Under the pieces are notes generated by a model. The model was not told the origin of the DNA, searched no databases, and worked only from the letters and a program-made list of their open reading frames with translations. This document shows positions 31,561 to 44,048 of a DNA stretch of 64,000 bases, piece by piece. The DNA lies in NCBI RefSeq assembly GCF_029962835.1, contig NC_080584.1:83604862-83668861 (forward strand). The letters are read 5' to 3'. The stretch comes from Magnolia sinica (lineage: Eukaryota > Streptophyta > Magnoliopsida > Magnoliales > Magnoliaceae). Made by a program: the position numbers and the translations under genes. Positions within the stretch are counted from its first letter, which is position 1. Each line of letters begins with the position of its first letter.

Positions 31561-34500
31561 GGGGCCCCCAAAATTATTTTAGAGGTTTAAAGTATGATTT
31601 TAAATGGTGTGGCCGACCAGACCGTGTTTTTCCTTATGTCATCAAATCCATTCACAAAATTCTCCCCACCCGTATGAATGGGCACCTCCAAAATTATTTT
31701 AGAGGTTTTAGGTATGATTTTTAACGGTGTGGTCCACCGGACATGATGGTTGGATTCAACATCATGTAGGCATCAATGTGGGTTCGACACATCTCAATCT
31801 ACCTTAACCAAGTGTATTTGATGTTTGGACATTGTTTTCTGCACTAGGTGCGCGGGTGTGTGAGAATTGAACTTTCGGTTTTAATTCAAACCAAACAATA
31901 ATGACTTCAAGCGCAAATATAAGCAGACATGTAGTGTATTACTGAGATCTAACGAGATCGATCGCCTATTTAGCCATTTGCTCAGTGTGTAAAATTGGAT
32001 TAGGCGATATTCGGAGGATGAAGTTTGTACTCTGATGATGGATTACGCCTTTGCCTTCTTTATAAAAAGACTTTTCAATATAGACAAAATGGAATGGAAA
32101 AGAGATTCTTATAGTCGGTCATGAAGAGCAGTTGCGGAACACTTTTGATTGAAGAACTGAGTTTAGCATGCGGGCGTAAACTCAAATTACAGCTAGAAAT
32201 TATTAGTTACTCAGTTACCACTAAGGATTACACTACGGAATGTAAAACAATAGGCCTTGAAAGTAAAGATCACACTATAAAATATAATTTTCTTAACAAG
32301 TAAAAGAGTATACTATGGAATGTAAATTGACAACATAACTGAAAGATAAGTTTGGTTTGTTTGGGTTGGTATGATACGATTTTCCTCCTTACATTCATAT
32401 TCTATTTATACCTTTGATCTAACCATTTTGGATCATTCTCACGTCCTGATGGTTATCATAACCATTCTCCATTACTGCTCTCTTGACACTTCCCACATTT
32501 TTTTTTTTACTTACTTTGCTTCTCCTCTTGCCACTTATCATATAACCGTTCAAGTACAATCGTTTATCCATCGACCGCTCAAGCAGTACATGGCACAACC
32601 TGATACGTTCTGACTACAGTTATCGAGAAATCTCCTCCCCACATATCTGCAGATCTTCGAATACTCCATGCGTATCTGTACAGATCACATGTAATGATTG
32701 ATTGAGACAGGGTATGGTGATAATGTGGATGGATATTCGACAATGTTAGCAGTGCCATAAAGCCGAATTAAGGAGATTTGTTAATCACAGGTGATTGTAT
32801 GGCCCATCCTTCGTGTGCATATTGGCCTCTAGGCTTTTCCATGTGCCGATGTTGCACACATGTTGAACATCTGAACCATTCAACAGGTTGGCCAAGTCAT
32901 TAAGGTGTCATGGGCGCCATTTTTTTAAGACTCGAATGATTTCAATATGATTCGCCTTGAGTTTGGTGTTACCCGATCTAGTTTGATAAAATGAGTTGCC
33001 TTCGAAGTCACTGCTGACTCGGGAGGTCGCAATTCGACTCGAGAGCTAGTCGGAGCGGATCGATAGTTAGGTGGTGTTGCAATTTATCGGGCCTGTTACT
33101 ATTCAATCAAATATGAGGCCACTGGAGTTAGTGAATTGCATGTATTCAATCAAATTTGTGCGATTAGGATAGTGGAGTATGCCAAAGTCCTATTTGACTC
33201 AAGTTCGGTTAAATGCTTGTGACTAAAGTGGTAAATCAACTTTATGATTAGATTTAGTTAAGTTGACATAATTGTCCAACTACTAATATTGTAGCGATCA
33301 AGTAATTTAGAAGGGGATAATTAGTCCTTTTGAATGTATTATTATTTTTCTTAAACTAAGGACTTTTCTTTTAATAGTGATTACGAGCTTTGGGTTTCCC
33401 AGTAATGTAGTAATAAACGAAAGGAATTAAAATCTAAAGGCTGAATTGTTGATTTTTGTTGATTTAATATGAAGTTTAGTATATTTAATGAGAAAATAAA
33501 ATAAGCAGATAAATAAATAAAAGATAAATATCTGCGATCACCTATGTGAATAAACATCATCGGTAGGATGTGATCGGGGTGTGATCTTATAAAGACTTGA
33601 TTGATCAGAGATTTGATTGTGGATACTTTCACTACAATAATGGCATTGAACAACATTGATCTATGCTACCTTAAACTTCAAATGTTCTGTAGTGGGATTG
33701 GACAGAAGTAGAGAAACTAAAGCTAAAAATGGGATAAACAATGTTGGGTTGTGTGATGGTTCGGTTGGTTCCTTAGAGATTTTCATTGAGTGCTCCCTAT
33801 ATGGCTTAGTTGGTTCCCTGGAGCTAAAAGATATCCTCAAGGTGTGAGTAGAATTTTATCTGACATTCGTATATAGTGTTGACACTTGGTGGCATTTCAT
33901 TAGTCCCTATGGACATGCCCGAACAGGTGTAAATAAGGCTTGTATAATGTATGTGTTTTATATCCGCTCTATTCATCATTTTACTAGCTCATTTTAGGTC
34001 ATGAGCCTTGTTTACATCTGCTCATTTTAGGCCATGAGCCCTGTTTACACCGGATCTATCAAACCATACAATTTAGAAGAGACCATACGACACCAATATT
34101 TCAATTAAAAAAATCATTATGGTGGTCAAAATGACAAAAAACGACTGTTAAAATAGTGAAAATGGTTGTTAAAATGATAAAATAGGCCATAAAGATCGAT
34201 GATAAATAATGACCATTATAATTGTGACATGAGCTCTGTTTATACTCCATTTGTATAGATAAGATGGCTTAGAGGATGCCATGTAGCAACAATATCTTAA
34301 TTAACAAAAATCATTATGGCTGTTAAAATGACAAAATCAACTATAAATATCGGCGAGCAACAACTAGCATTATGATTGTCACAACCATTACAGTCGAAGG
34401 AAGAAGGATTGTGAGAGGCCAAATAGATGAGAAAAGGTAGCCACCACATACATGGTGAAATTGGAATTCAAATTAAAAAAGTAATGATTACAATTACATC

Positions 34501-35357
34501 TTTAAAGAAGTAATAGAGCAAATGTGCACTAAATGTAAATGAGCAATAAAGACAAACTCTTCGGCAGAGTACCAAATGCAATATTCTCTTTTGTAAGTAC
34601 GAAGATATCAATGGCGAAAGTTAAAGTAATGGCTTAGGAAAGTGTGTAATAATACGTAACTTACCGGAGAAGATATTTTCTTGTACATATGTGGAGGGAT
34701 ATAAAAGACCACATTTATGTGAAAGCTTAAGAGACTTACACATAACTGTATGACAAGCTAAGGCAGTGATCTTCTGTGGCATATGTCAGAATATGATTGA
34801 CTATGCGCAGTTAATGACTGGCTAGAAGCACAAAGATAATGTGGAACCATTATAAAGATAAAAGTATAATCAGTTGTGTCTGCTAAATGGTTAGCTTACC
34901 GTAAGAAGATTATAAAGAATCGTCTTAAGATACAAGTGTAATCGGCCACATCTGTTAATTGACTACTTAATTGATCCGGAATATCATGACAATTGCATGT
35001 AAGCCTTTGAAAGCTTATAAATTTAGCAGAGAATGAGGAGATAAGGGCATGTCAATCCAACACATAACTCTTCTATATAGCGTAACACTACCTATCTTTC
35101 ATTCCTCATGAATGCCTATCTTAGTTTATAATTGATTTAACTCCTCAACTGTTAGCTAGCGTAATGCTACAGAAAGTATGGATCGATTAGGTTACTCCAC
35201 CTTATGTTCATGAACACACCATTAGACTGTTGGAAGATCTCTAAGTTTCAAATAGATGGCTAATGGAGCCTCTTCGTCTATGTGCTTATAAATACCGTCA
35301 ACTGCCTCTTTTACGAAGTTCGGCTATACAATAAATATATTTACATTATCTACAGTT
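31561..35357. other. Gene-empty stretch with diverged repeats
   Basis: No domain-bearing ORF. ATTATTTTAGAGGTTT repeats at about 31575 and 31696. A foldback fragment lies at about 33945-34045, with TAGCTCATTTTAGG and ATGAGCC duplicated. AAAATCATTATGG/AAAATGACAAAA blocks repeat at about 34109 and 34310. Short frames (32121-32303, 32371-32613, 33381-33656) show no motif. Confidence 0.45.
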
Positions 35358-35894
35358 GTTTTTGTAACGCCCCAGATTTCGAGGGTCGAGCAAAGCTCTA
35401 CTCTCGAGATCCAACACATCACTTATGCAAGATGGATAATGATGTTCACATTTTGTCCATATTAATGAGTTAAACATGAGTGAGATTATACTAAAATACC
35501 ATATCATACTCCAGATATAATTTAATTAAGCAAGTGGAAGACTAAAATATATATATTTAAACAGGTAAGTGTTTCACAACCTCCAGAGTATGATTATGTA
35601 ACCCGGCTGAATATATACATATAATGTTTTGAGATAGACAAAATATCAAAATGTAGAGTGTCCAACTAATCTATATGTCCCTGTAATCCCGTTGAATCAG
35701 CACGAGGTCTACATAGACCCACCTGAGAGCTGAACATAGGAGAACTCTTCCTTCTCATCTATGAAGTTCAACTCCGTTGCATAGACATAATCAATACCTG
35801 CATCTAAACCAAAGTTTGGTTGATTTTTTAAAACATCGTCCCAGGGTGGGAGTGAGTGATCAACTCAGTGGTACTATAAGCAAAGGTTAACATG

Positions 35895-38885
35895 TGTAAT
35901 GCCCTGTCTAACCAGAACAGTGTCCTTAGGTGTCCACGTAGGATTTACAGCAGGACCGTTCGTTAAAATCGCTCGTGTGTGGGGCACCACCAACAACCAT
36001 TAAGGTGGACCAGTCTAGTTATGATTGGACCTAGTGTGGGATGTCAAGCCAGATAGCCTGTTGTTACTTGGTAACAGCCTGTGCGTGTCGTGTAACGGCC
36101 AAGGAAGGTTAGAAAAATCTAAAATTTGAAGAAACCACAGATCTCACTGGCCTTATGGTCCATCGCGGACCACGGACTCAGTAGACGCCAAGAAATTAAT
36201 TATCCGCACCTTCCTAACGGCACTTGCCGTGCGCAACTCGCCTAGCCTTAATCCAAAGGCTAGAACTTAAATCTGGCACTTTTAAATGAAACTGAGATAT
36301 TAGGCTTTGTAGCCATCGAATTTCTTTTACATTTACGATGAAGACTTAAAATATTTTTCTACGCCCGTCCACAAAGTCTGGAACTCGATCGTGAAACAGT
36401 GACCGTTGATCATAAATTGGACCTTTGCGATAAAACCCGCATCCATTTGCCTTCAAACTTTGCACGGCCCTTCATCAGGCTATAGAGCACCTATCTTATA
36501 AATTTGGTGGCTAGGGGGCATCAGAACCGCCCCAACAGCCAGAATGGACCCCATAGGGCCATTTAAAGATCGGAACCGTACAATGAAATCTCGTGTTTGT
36601 TTGTCTTTAAATTTTGCACAGCCCCTCATCGGGCCATGAGACACCTACACAGAAAATTTGGTGGCTAAGGGAGTGACAGGTCTACCCCAAAGCTAAAAGG
36701 GGCCCCCACAGGGCCATTAAAGAAAATTGTTGGAACTTAAGGCCATTTAGCCCAAACCTAGGAAATAAAGCCCTAAGGCTCTTTCTCACACACTCCCACC
36801 ACTACTCCAACAACAAAAGAGAGAGGAGAGAATAAAGAGAGGAGAGAGGGAAAGGTGTGAGAGAAGGAGGGAGAGAAGGTAGGTTATAGTTAAAGTTGGG
36901 GCCTAATGGAGTTCGAGTCTTGTAACTCCTTACCTCTTCCTCAAGAAAATCCTCACCTACAGCCGTAAGAACCACTCTCCGCTGATTGAGTAGGTAATCC
37001 CTTATATTTTTAGAAACCCCTTATGTTGAGAGAGGATTTGCATGAAATTCTAACATGTAAATGCATTGCCTCAGGATTCCGGCCAATCGACCCCAAGTTC
37101 GACACTTTTAGGTCATTTCCCAAGATCTCAACGATCCATAGGTGTGGACTATTATTCTTAGGTGGCCTAACACCAATTTTAGTATGAATTTAATGATTAT
37201 GATTGTTTGGGTGATGTATTTAAATAATCTAGAGAGAACCTAGGCAAGACCTTATATGATAGATCCTCTCAATGACATAAAATGATTATGTATTGTTGTT
37301 GTGCCTCACATGATTGGGCATGAACTTGGTGATTGTATGATTCATCTCATATTTTATTCTTGTATAATGTTTCCTTGTAGCATGTATGATGCATTAACTC
37401 TTGTTGTATTTTTGTGCTATGAGATATAAATACAATTCTTGGTCCCTTCGTTAACCTCATACACCAAACATACACATTTATTTTATGTTATTGTTAGTAG
37501 TTGCTATTGTAGAAAAATCTGAATTTATATGTTTGATGTATGAGTGCATGACATCACTTGTGTTAGATGATGAAATGTGATTTGTTGAAGTGTTATTGAA
37601 TACCATCAAATCCCTAGGTTGGTCAGGAAACTGAGGTGAGAGAAGGTGGTCCCGTTAGTAGGACTTTCCTGAGGCTAGACCAACAGATTTTGGCAGATGC
37701 GAATGGGCGACAATAGTTGGACTACATGGGTCGTTTGTACCTGATGTGGTTCGTCACGTACTCGCCTGACTCGCACAGTCTAGTCCACATACTGACCAAC
37801 CATGTTTATTAACCATGTCTGCTCATGTCTGAATGAAACCTGGAACACCATGTGCCCACTGAAGCCCATTAATAACCATTGAAACTGATCTACCGTCTCG
37901 AGAGCCGAGCATGATGGAGTGGGACACTGTGTCTGAGTTGTCGGCCTACGATGGGGTGAGGAGCCTCCCCGTAGTGACCACGAGTGATCCCACTTCTTAA
38001 CACTCCCTATGTGCTTGAAATCGGGGATGAAAAATCCGATGGGATCAAGGATCGTGGGGTCCTGGCCTCACACGTTAAGGGGCCTTGGCCTTGTAACTAG
38101 TTGATGACATTGATACTGTGGGGTGTACCAATTTTTCTAATCTGCTGGATGAATGAATTAATTAAAAACTCGGCTAACACGATCACGATCGGACTGCACT
38201 AGTTAGGTTGGCGACTCGGCAGTTGAGGTTGTAATAAGGGAGTATTGGTCATGCGCGATCATTAGACGAAGTCGCACGAGGGGGTGTTGTTGCGAGGTCA
38301 TGCATCATATCATAATACATGCCTATGCATTAACAAGACTAGTTAGATATCTGTGAATGTATGCCTTTTATTAAGTGCATAATATAATTGATGCTTGTTG
38401 TAACTCAAGACTAATAGCACCCACTGAGTTGATCACTCACTCCCACTCTTGGATGGTGTTTTAAAACATTAACCAGACTCTTCAGTAGCTGCAGGTGATG
38501 CTGAGTTCGACAAGCCGTGCGGCGAGAGCATCGAAGAGGAAGATGATCTGTCCTACTTCCAGCTGATGGGCGGTTCACCATAGGTCTAGTAAACAGATTT
38601 TGGATCACTAAGTGGTGGACTCAGCGCGCTATTCTTTTGGACTTATCATTCTTTTGTATTTTTACTGGGCAACGCCTTGTGCGACCATTGATATATTTTT
38701 GGACTTGTATACAATTGGCCATTTCCATTCCAGTAGACTAGTTGTGAAGCGTGATTCATGTTTCAAGTAATTCCATACTGCTCATTAAACCAGATTAAAC
38801 GCAAAATAGTAAAATTTGTTATAAGTGACACCCGGGAACTTGGGAGTCGAGTGTATGTACGACCCCCAATTTTTAGGACGTTATA
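35895..38885 (+). mobile_element. Solo LTR nested in the minus-strand LTR (2,991 bp)
   Basis: ACATG duplicates exactly at 35890-35894 and 38886-38890. It starts TGTAATGCCC and ends GGACGTTATA, where the usual TTACA end has a C-to-T change. It is collinear with the LTR at 1088-4071, sharing GGTGTCCACGTAGGATTT near the start, a GAGAGGAGAGAA leader at about 36820, and CACTCACTCCCACTCT at about 38434. The host LTR continues across the insertion with homologous sequence on both sides. Confidence 0.95.
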
Positions 38886-41794
38886 ACATGTTATCAAGTC
38901 AATCAAGCAGTAATGATAAAACAATACAACAATCATTTCCTATCTACTCTTGTTAATGCAGGGATGATATATAATAATGATGTATGCCCTCGCACAAAGC
39001 TCCCTCACAAGCGACTCCGGCAACCAAGTTCGCGCATGACAACTTCCTTAAAGTGCACCTTCCTCGCCAAAGCACATGCAATGTGGTGCATGGTCGTGTT
39101 AGTTGAGTAATTAATTAGGCTCATTCATACAACATATTTGGGAAACTAAGGTACATCCCTTTATATCATTGACCCAAACCGAAGGATCCATCTAGGGTCG
39201 TCAATCCTAGCTAACTACATACGATAGGTAAGTTGTAGGGTACCACCCCTAATGGAAAGCAGTCGATAGGCAAATTCAAGAGTTTATACTCACGGTCACT
39301 ACGGGGAGGCTCGTCACCTCAGCGTAGGCCGATAGCTCGAACACGGTGTCCCATACCACTATGCTTGGCTCACTAGTCTGGGTTGCTCACTGGTCACTAC
39401 GAGGAGGCTTATCACCCCAGCGTAGGCCGACAACTCAACCACGGTATCCCATACCATCATACCCGACTCATGAGTTTTAGCGGATCGTGGTACCATGGTT
39501 GAAACGGGCTTTTACATTGGTAGGTGGTACCTTAAATTCAAGCAGTGGTGTCCATACATGGTAAACACACAATAGACCAATCGGCTTGTTTGGTAAGTTT
39601 GATTGGTACGAGCACATGTTGACTTAATCGACATGGAGTGCATAAACACCCCTTGTGGCCTAACCACTGTTGACAGTTGTCGTGCGACACAGATTCCTCG
39701 AGTTACCTAAGGTGGTGAGACTAATTTAGCCACCCGTACATGGATTGTTACCGATTACCTGGGCTATGTTGTAGCCCCAATCTTACTTAGATGCAATAGG
39801 TAGACACATGTGAAAATCATATCAGTATTTAACAAACAGTCCAAATAAATCCCTCATTTGAACATTTCACCAAACACATTGAATATGTCAATTAGCAATT
39901 GCATTTTATCCATAAATCGCGTAGACAAAATTAAGATTACATGAAGGAACTATACATATGGATAGGGTAATTGAGAATCCTATCTCAATACACTTAATAA
40001 GTACAAATCATCAACAATTTCTCATTCAGATAATTTATCAAACACTTAAGGCTACACTTCACCAAATACATAGACTAGATTAGTTACGACGTGTATTATG
40101 ACAATTCCTTACCCAAAGGGGGTCATCATGCATATGACTAACATGAACCCTGGATTAGTAATCATGGTAAGCACATATCATGTTTACATATTCATTCAAA
40201 CATTTCAACAAACACATAGGATGCATATTTCATTTTACATAGTTTATACATGTTTATTATATCGAAAATGGCGTAACTAAGATCATATGGCAACAATCAA
40301 GTTAGACATAAATCATTAGCTGATATTGAAAGTATTGAAAACCATAACCTAAACATTTATAGTCCGCACCTTTCGTTGGAATACTAGATTCGAACGTAGT
40401 TCGAATTCTACGTTCTCGAAAACGGAACGACGAGTACCTAAATCATAAAATAGGTTAGCTAGTTTGTCAATTACTCAATCTAGATCTTTACAACGATACT
40501 AGAGTTAAGTTTTCTTACCTAAATCATAGCCGAAAATGATTGTGTAGCGAAGTGGGGAGGTGAATCAATACGTGGGGTAGTGGGAGAGAACCACTGTAGC
40601 AATCCCCAAAGATTTCTCCTCCACTTCCTCTTTTCCCTTCTTTTCTCTCTTCTCTCTCCTAGGGTTTGGAGAAATTCGTATGGGAGAGATATGGGGTGGT
40701 TTAAGGGATATAAATAGGCCCAAAAGTGATGCAAATGGCCCCTGGGCCATGGTATACTTAGTTTATATCCAACAGTCAACTGTTTTTGACAAATGGGGCA
40801 CATAAGGAGGCCCACTACTCACATACATCATAGTGTAAGTTCCCTGACAATGGATCCATGTCAGGATGTGGTTTCGGTGCGATCTGAAAAGCCGATCGAC
40901 CGTGAAGGACCCGTATCAGATCAATGGTCGAACTTGCTTGATCGAGGCCACAAGTATACGGATATGCGCAGGAAATTTTTTTTTTCCCATGGGTGAAGTT
41001 TGGTTAGGAACCGATAGTTTGAAATCCTTAATTTCGCGTGTGAGCGAATGACCCAATTCACTTAAGTTTCAATACATTTTCTAAAGATACTCGCGTTTCT
41101 CACACACTTCACTTAGGGCTCAAGTTGTGCGTTTCTGGATACTATTTGGGCTCGATTCCCGCGATGATTGTCAAACCCAGTAGGACGGACATAATCCTAT
41201 AGTTTCGCAATCATTGGACTCTTGACGTGCTGTTTAGGTCCGATACAGAGTTTCAATGTACTCCCGAGAGCGACACTCTTGGAATTTTTCCTAAGTCTTT
41301 GAGTGATGTTGAGTTAGTGATATTAATGGCTTTAGACCTTCTCATTTGTGTAAATGATGGATCAAGCTTAATCCACCAATTATTCAGTTTAGTACTTAAT
41401 TAAATTTTGCCTAAATTACACTATAAGATGCGGTCCTCAGGTGGTTCTATATTTTTTTATCTCTTTCAGTTAGTATATTATTTTAATTATTTTTTTAATA
41501 GTTCATCATCAAGTCTACTTTATCTCCACCAAATTTCATTAAATTTCATGTTCTAGAAAAATTTTAAAAATTCTGGAAGTAGCAGCTGTCCGAACTAATA
41601 ATTTTTGGATAGTTGTCACATCATCCTAGATTTAACTATATTAAAATTTTATTTTAATTTTTATTTATTTTTATATGAAACTAGACTTATCAAGCTTCAA
41701 TCTGGCTTTTGAATTGCCTAAATCAGAGTTATATTGAGGGAGATATGACTTTTTGAAGTCGGCCTGAAAACGTAAAAAATTTCAGCGAGGGTCC

Positions 41795-41850
41795 ACCGAA
41801 ATTCGGTGCACCGGCGGTGCGCCGCCGACCGGGCGGTGCCGCCGCGGCCG
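41795..41850. other. GC-rich self-complementary segment inside the minus-strand LTR
   Basis: A run of GCACCGGCGG, GCGCCGCC, GGGCGGTGCCGCC and GCGGCCG words interrupts an otherwise A-T-rich region. Several hairpins are possible. Function unknown. Confidence 0.6.
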
Positions 41851-42540
41851 TCTGGTGGTCCTGGTGGTGGTTCTGCCACTCAATTTTTGAAACGAGTGTA
41901 TCTTACAAATCAGAATGAGTTATTCGACGTGCAATATATGATTTTGGGGTAGGAGAAGCTAAAATATTCAAATAAACTAGTTATTTTGTGAGATTCAAAA
42001 AGGTTAATGGTCAAAAACCCATTTTATTTATATATTTACTATTTATAGTAAATTTTAGTTTAATTATAGTTCTTCATCCTTTGAGCTTTATGATTTGTGT
42101 CTAATATGAAAATATGAAAGTACTTAGAAAAAAATTGAAGAATAAGGTGGTGAAAAGTGAGATTTTTGAAGGAGATGGGTTAAAAGGGCGATTTGAGACT
42201 TTGGGATTGAGTTTTAAGAGCTTCGGAAGAGAATGGAGTGATGACTTAAGAGTGAAAAGGGTATAACGGAATAAAAATGGGGTATAAGTGAAGTAGAAAT
42301 GGCCCCAGGTGTAGCCCTTGGGGCTTCTATGTGATTCATGAGAGCAAAGAGGGGTCGTTTCTATAGCTAAACCCTAGGCTAAGACTTCAGTGTTTAGATT
42401 AGCCAGATGGCTTAATCCTAGGGTCCTTTAACGTCGCTAAGTTCGATCGCTCCCTCCTAAGCCGATAAGGTGTTATGATAGACCCATTGCCTAAGGACGT
42501 CTAACTCCAAGTTAGCAAAAATTCGAGACATTACAGTTTT

Positions 42541-43090
42541 GCCTATGAAGTTTAACAAACTAATGAACAGTTAGTTGGATCATAAAAATTTTGCTTACGA
42601 AGGGAGGTTCCAAGTAATGAATAGACAATCGTTCCTACGACTATCTCACTTATGAAGATTGGTTCCAAGAGACTAAGAGATTGTTACCCCATTAACTTTC
42701 TCATTTACGAAGTACGTGGCTGGGTGACGAACATATTATCGTTCTTAATGAATGTATTACTTATGAAGCCCGAATATGTAAGATAATGAACAAATTATCG
42801 TCATTGACGACCATTGCCCAATCACGTGATGAACGGATTGTCAAAGATCTACATTTCCTTGCTCGTCTCTCCTACAAAGCTTGGTTCATGCTAGCCGAGC
42901 AATAAATAAAAAAACCATTCTTATGAACCATGATTGTCTTACATAATGAAGCTTAGCCACACGCTAAGAAGATTGTTGTTTCTCGACAGCCGTCTTGTCA
43001 TGAAGTTATTTGAGCAATCGATTAAGCGTTCGTGCTCGACAACCTTCTTGTTATGAAGCCTGATATTTTACTGGATGAGAAACATATTGT
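42541..43090. repeat. Degenerate array with CTTATGAAG-type blocks
   Basis: Variants of ACTTATGAAG recur roughly every 60 bp at first (about 42544, 42590, 42650, 42710, 42768), often with GAACATATTATCGTT-like words. Later variants come at about 43000 and 43053. A related CTTTTACGAAG occurs left of the LTR at about 35308, so the LTR landed in or beside the array. Confidence 0.5.
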
Positions 43091-43460
43091 CGTTAGTTAT
43101 CCTCTTTTAATTATTCCTTTTATCTTTTAACTGATTATAGTTAAAAATACAATGTTAATATTATCAGGTTCGATCTCGTTTCATCTTTTATACATATTCC
43201 CATATTGTTGAATGATGTAAGCTATCATGTGCATAATTGAAAATCTTTTCACCTGAAAGGCAAAAAGAACTCATCAGAAGGATGACCCCCTCTCTTTGTA
43301 AGTCACCTAATTCTCTATGATCATTAACTAGATAGACTGTTGATCTTCACAAATCGTATCTTAATTGGTTTATTTTGGTGCCCAAGGTCACAAGGCGTTC
43401 GATTCGATTTGAGTGGCATTCAGCTCTATCATGCTAGGCACGCACACTCAACATGTATAA
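43091..43460. other. Intergenic, no gene recognised
   Basis: No ORF with a recognisable motif. Confidence 0.4.
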
Positions 43461-44048
43461 TTAATTTTGAGCTAAACAAGCCAAAAAATGAAATAGATCT
43501 AAAGCTCAAGTGAACCGTAACACGGGAAATATTGGTGATAGTTATACCCATTGTTAAAACCTTCTTAGGGTCCACAATGATTTTTATTTGCTATCTAAAC
43601 TATTGATAAAGTCACATAAACCTGAATGAAGGGAAAATACAAATATAAGCTTGATTAAAAACTATTATTCCCAAAGAAGAATTTAATGATGGCCATTCAA
43701 TCACTGGATGCGGATTGGGTATTACCCCCACTAGGACATTACCCTCACTAGGACCTATCAAGAGACGGATGGTCTTATAAGGGACCCATCGTGATGTATG
43801 TGTTTTATCCACAACATCCATCTATTTGGAAATATCATTTCAGGTGATGAGTTCAAATATGAGGCAGATTGAAAGCTCAAGTAGATCATATTATAAGAAA
43901 CAGTGGGGATTGAACACCTAACGCTGAAAACCCTCTGGGAGCCATAAAAGTTTTGGATCAAGTTGATATTTATGTTTTCCATTCATCCAGGTATATGCAA
44001 TCAAACAGGTTGGATCATAAATAAACATCATAGTGGGCCCTAGGAAGG

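Larger units (their letters stand above)
35363..42535 (-). mobile_element. Solo LTR, minus strand, Ty3/gypsy type, interrupted by another solo LTR
   Basis: GTTTT duplicates exactly at 35358-35362 and 42536-42540. On the minus strand it starts TGTAATGTCTCG and ends GGGGCGTTACA, with an internal TTTATATC-type TATA region (about 40700), a GAGAGAGAAGAG leader (about 40625-40670), and the conserved CACTCACTCCCACC-type block (about 35845). Removing the nested LTR and its duplication leaves 4,177 bp, longer than the other LTRs here, so it is probably a related but distinct family. No internal coding region, so solo. Confidence 0.9.
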
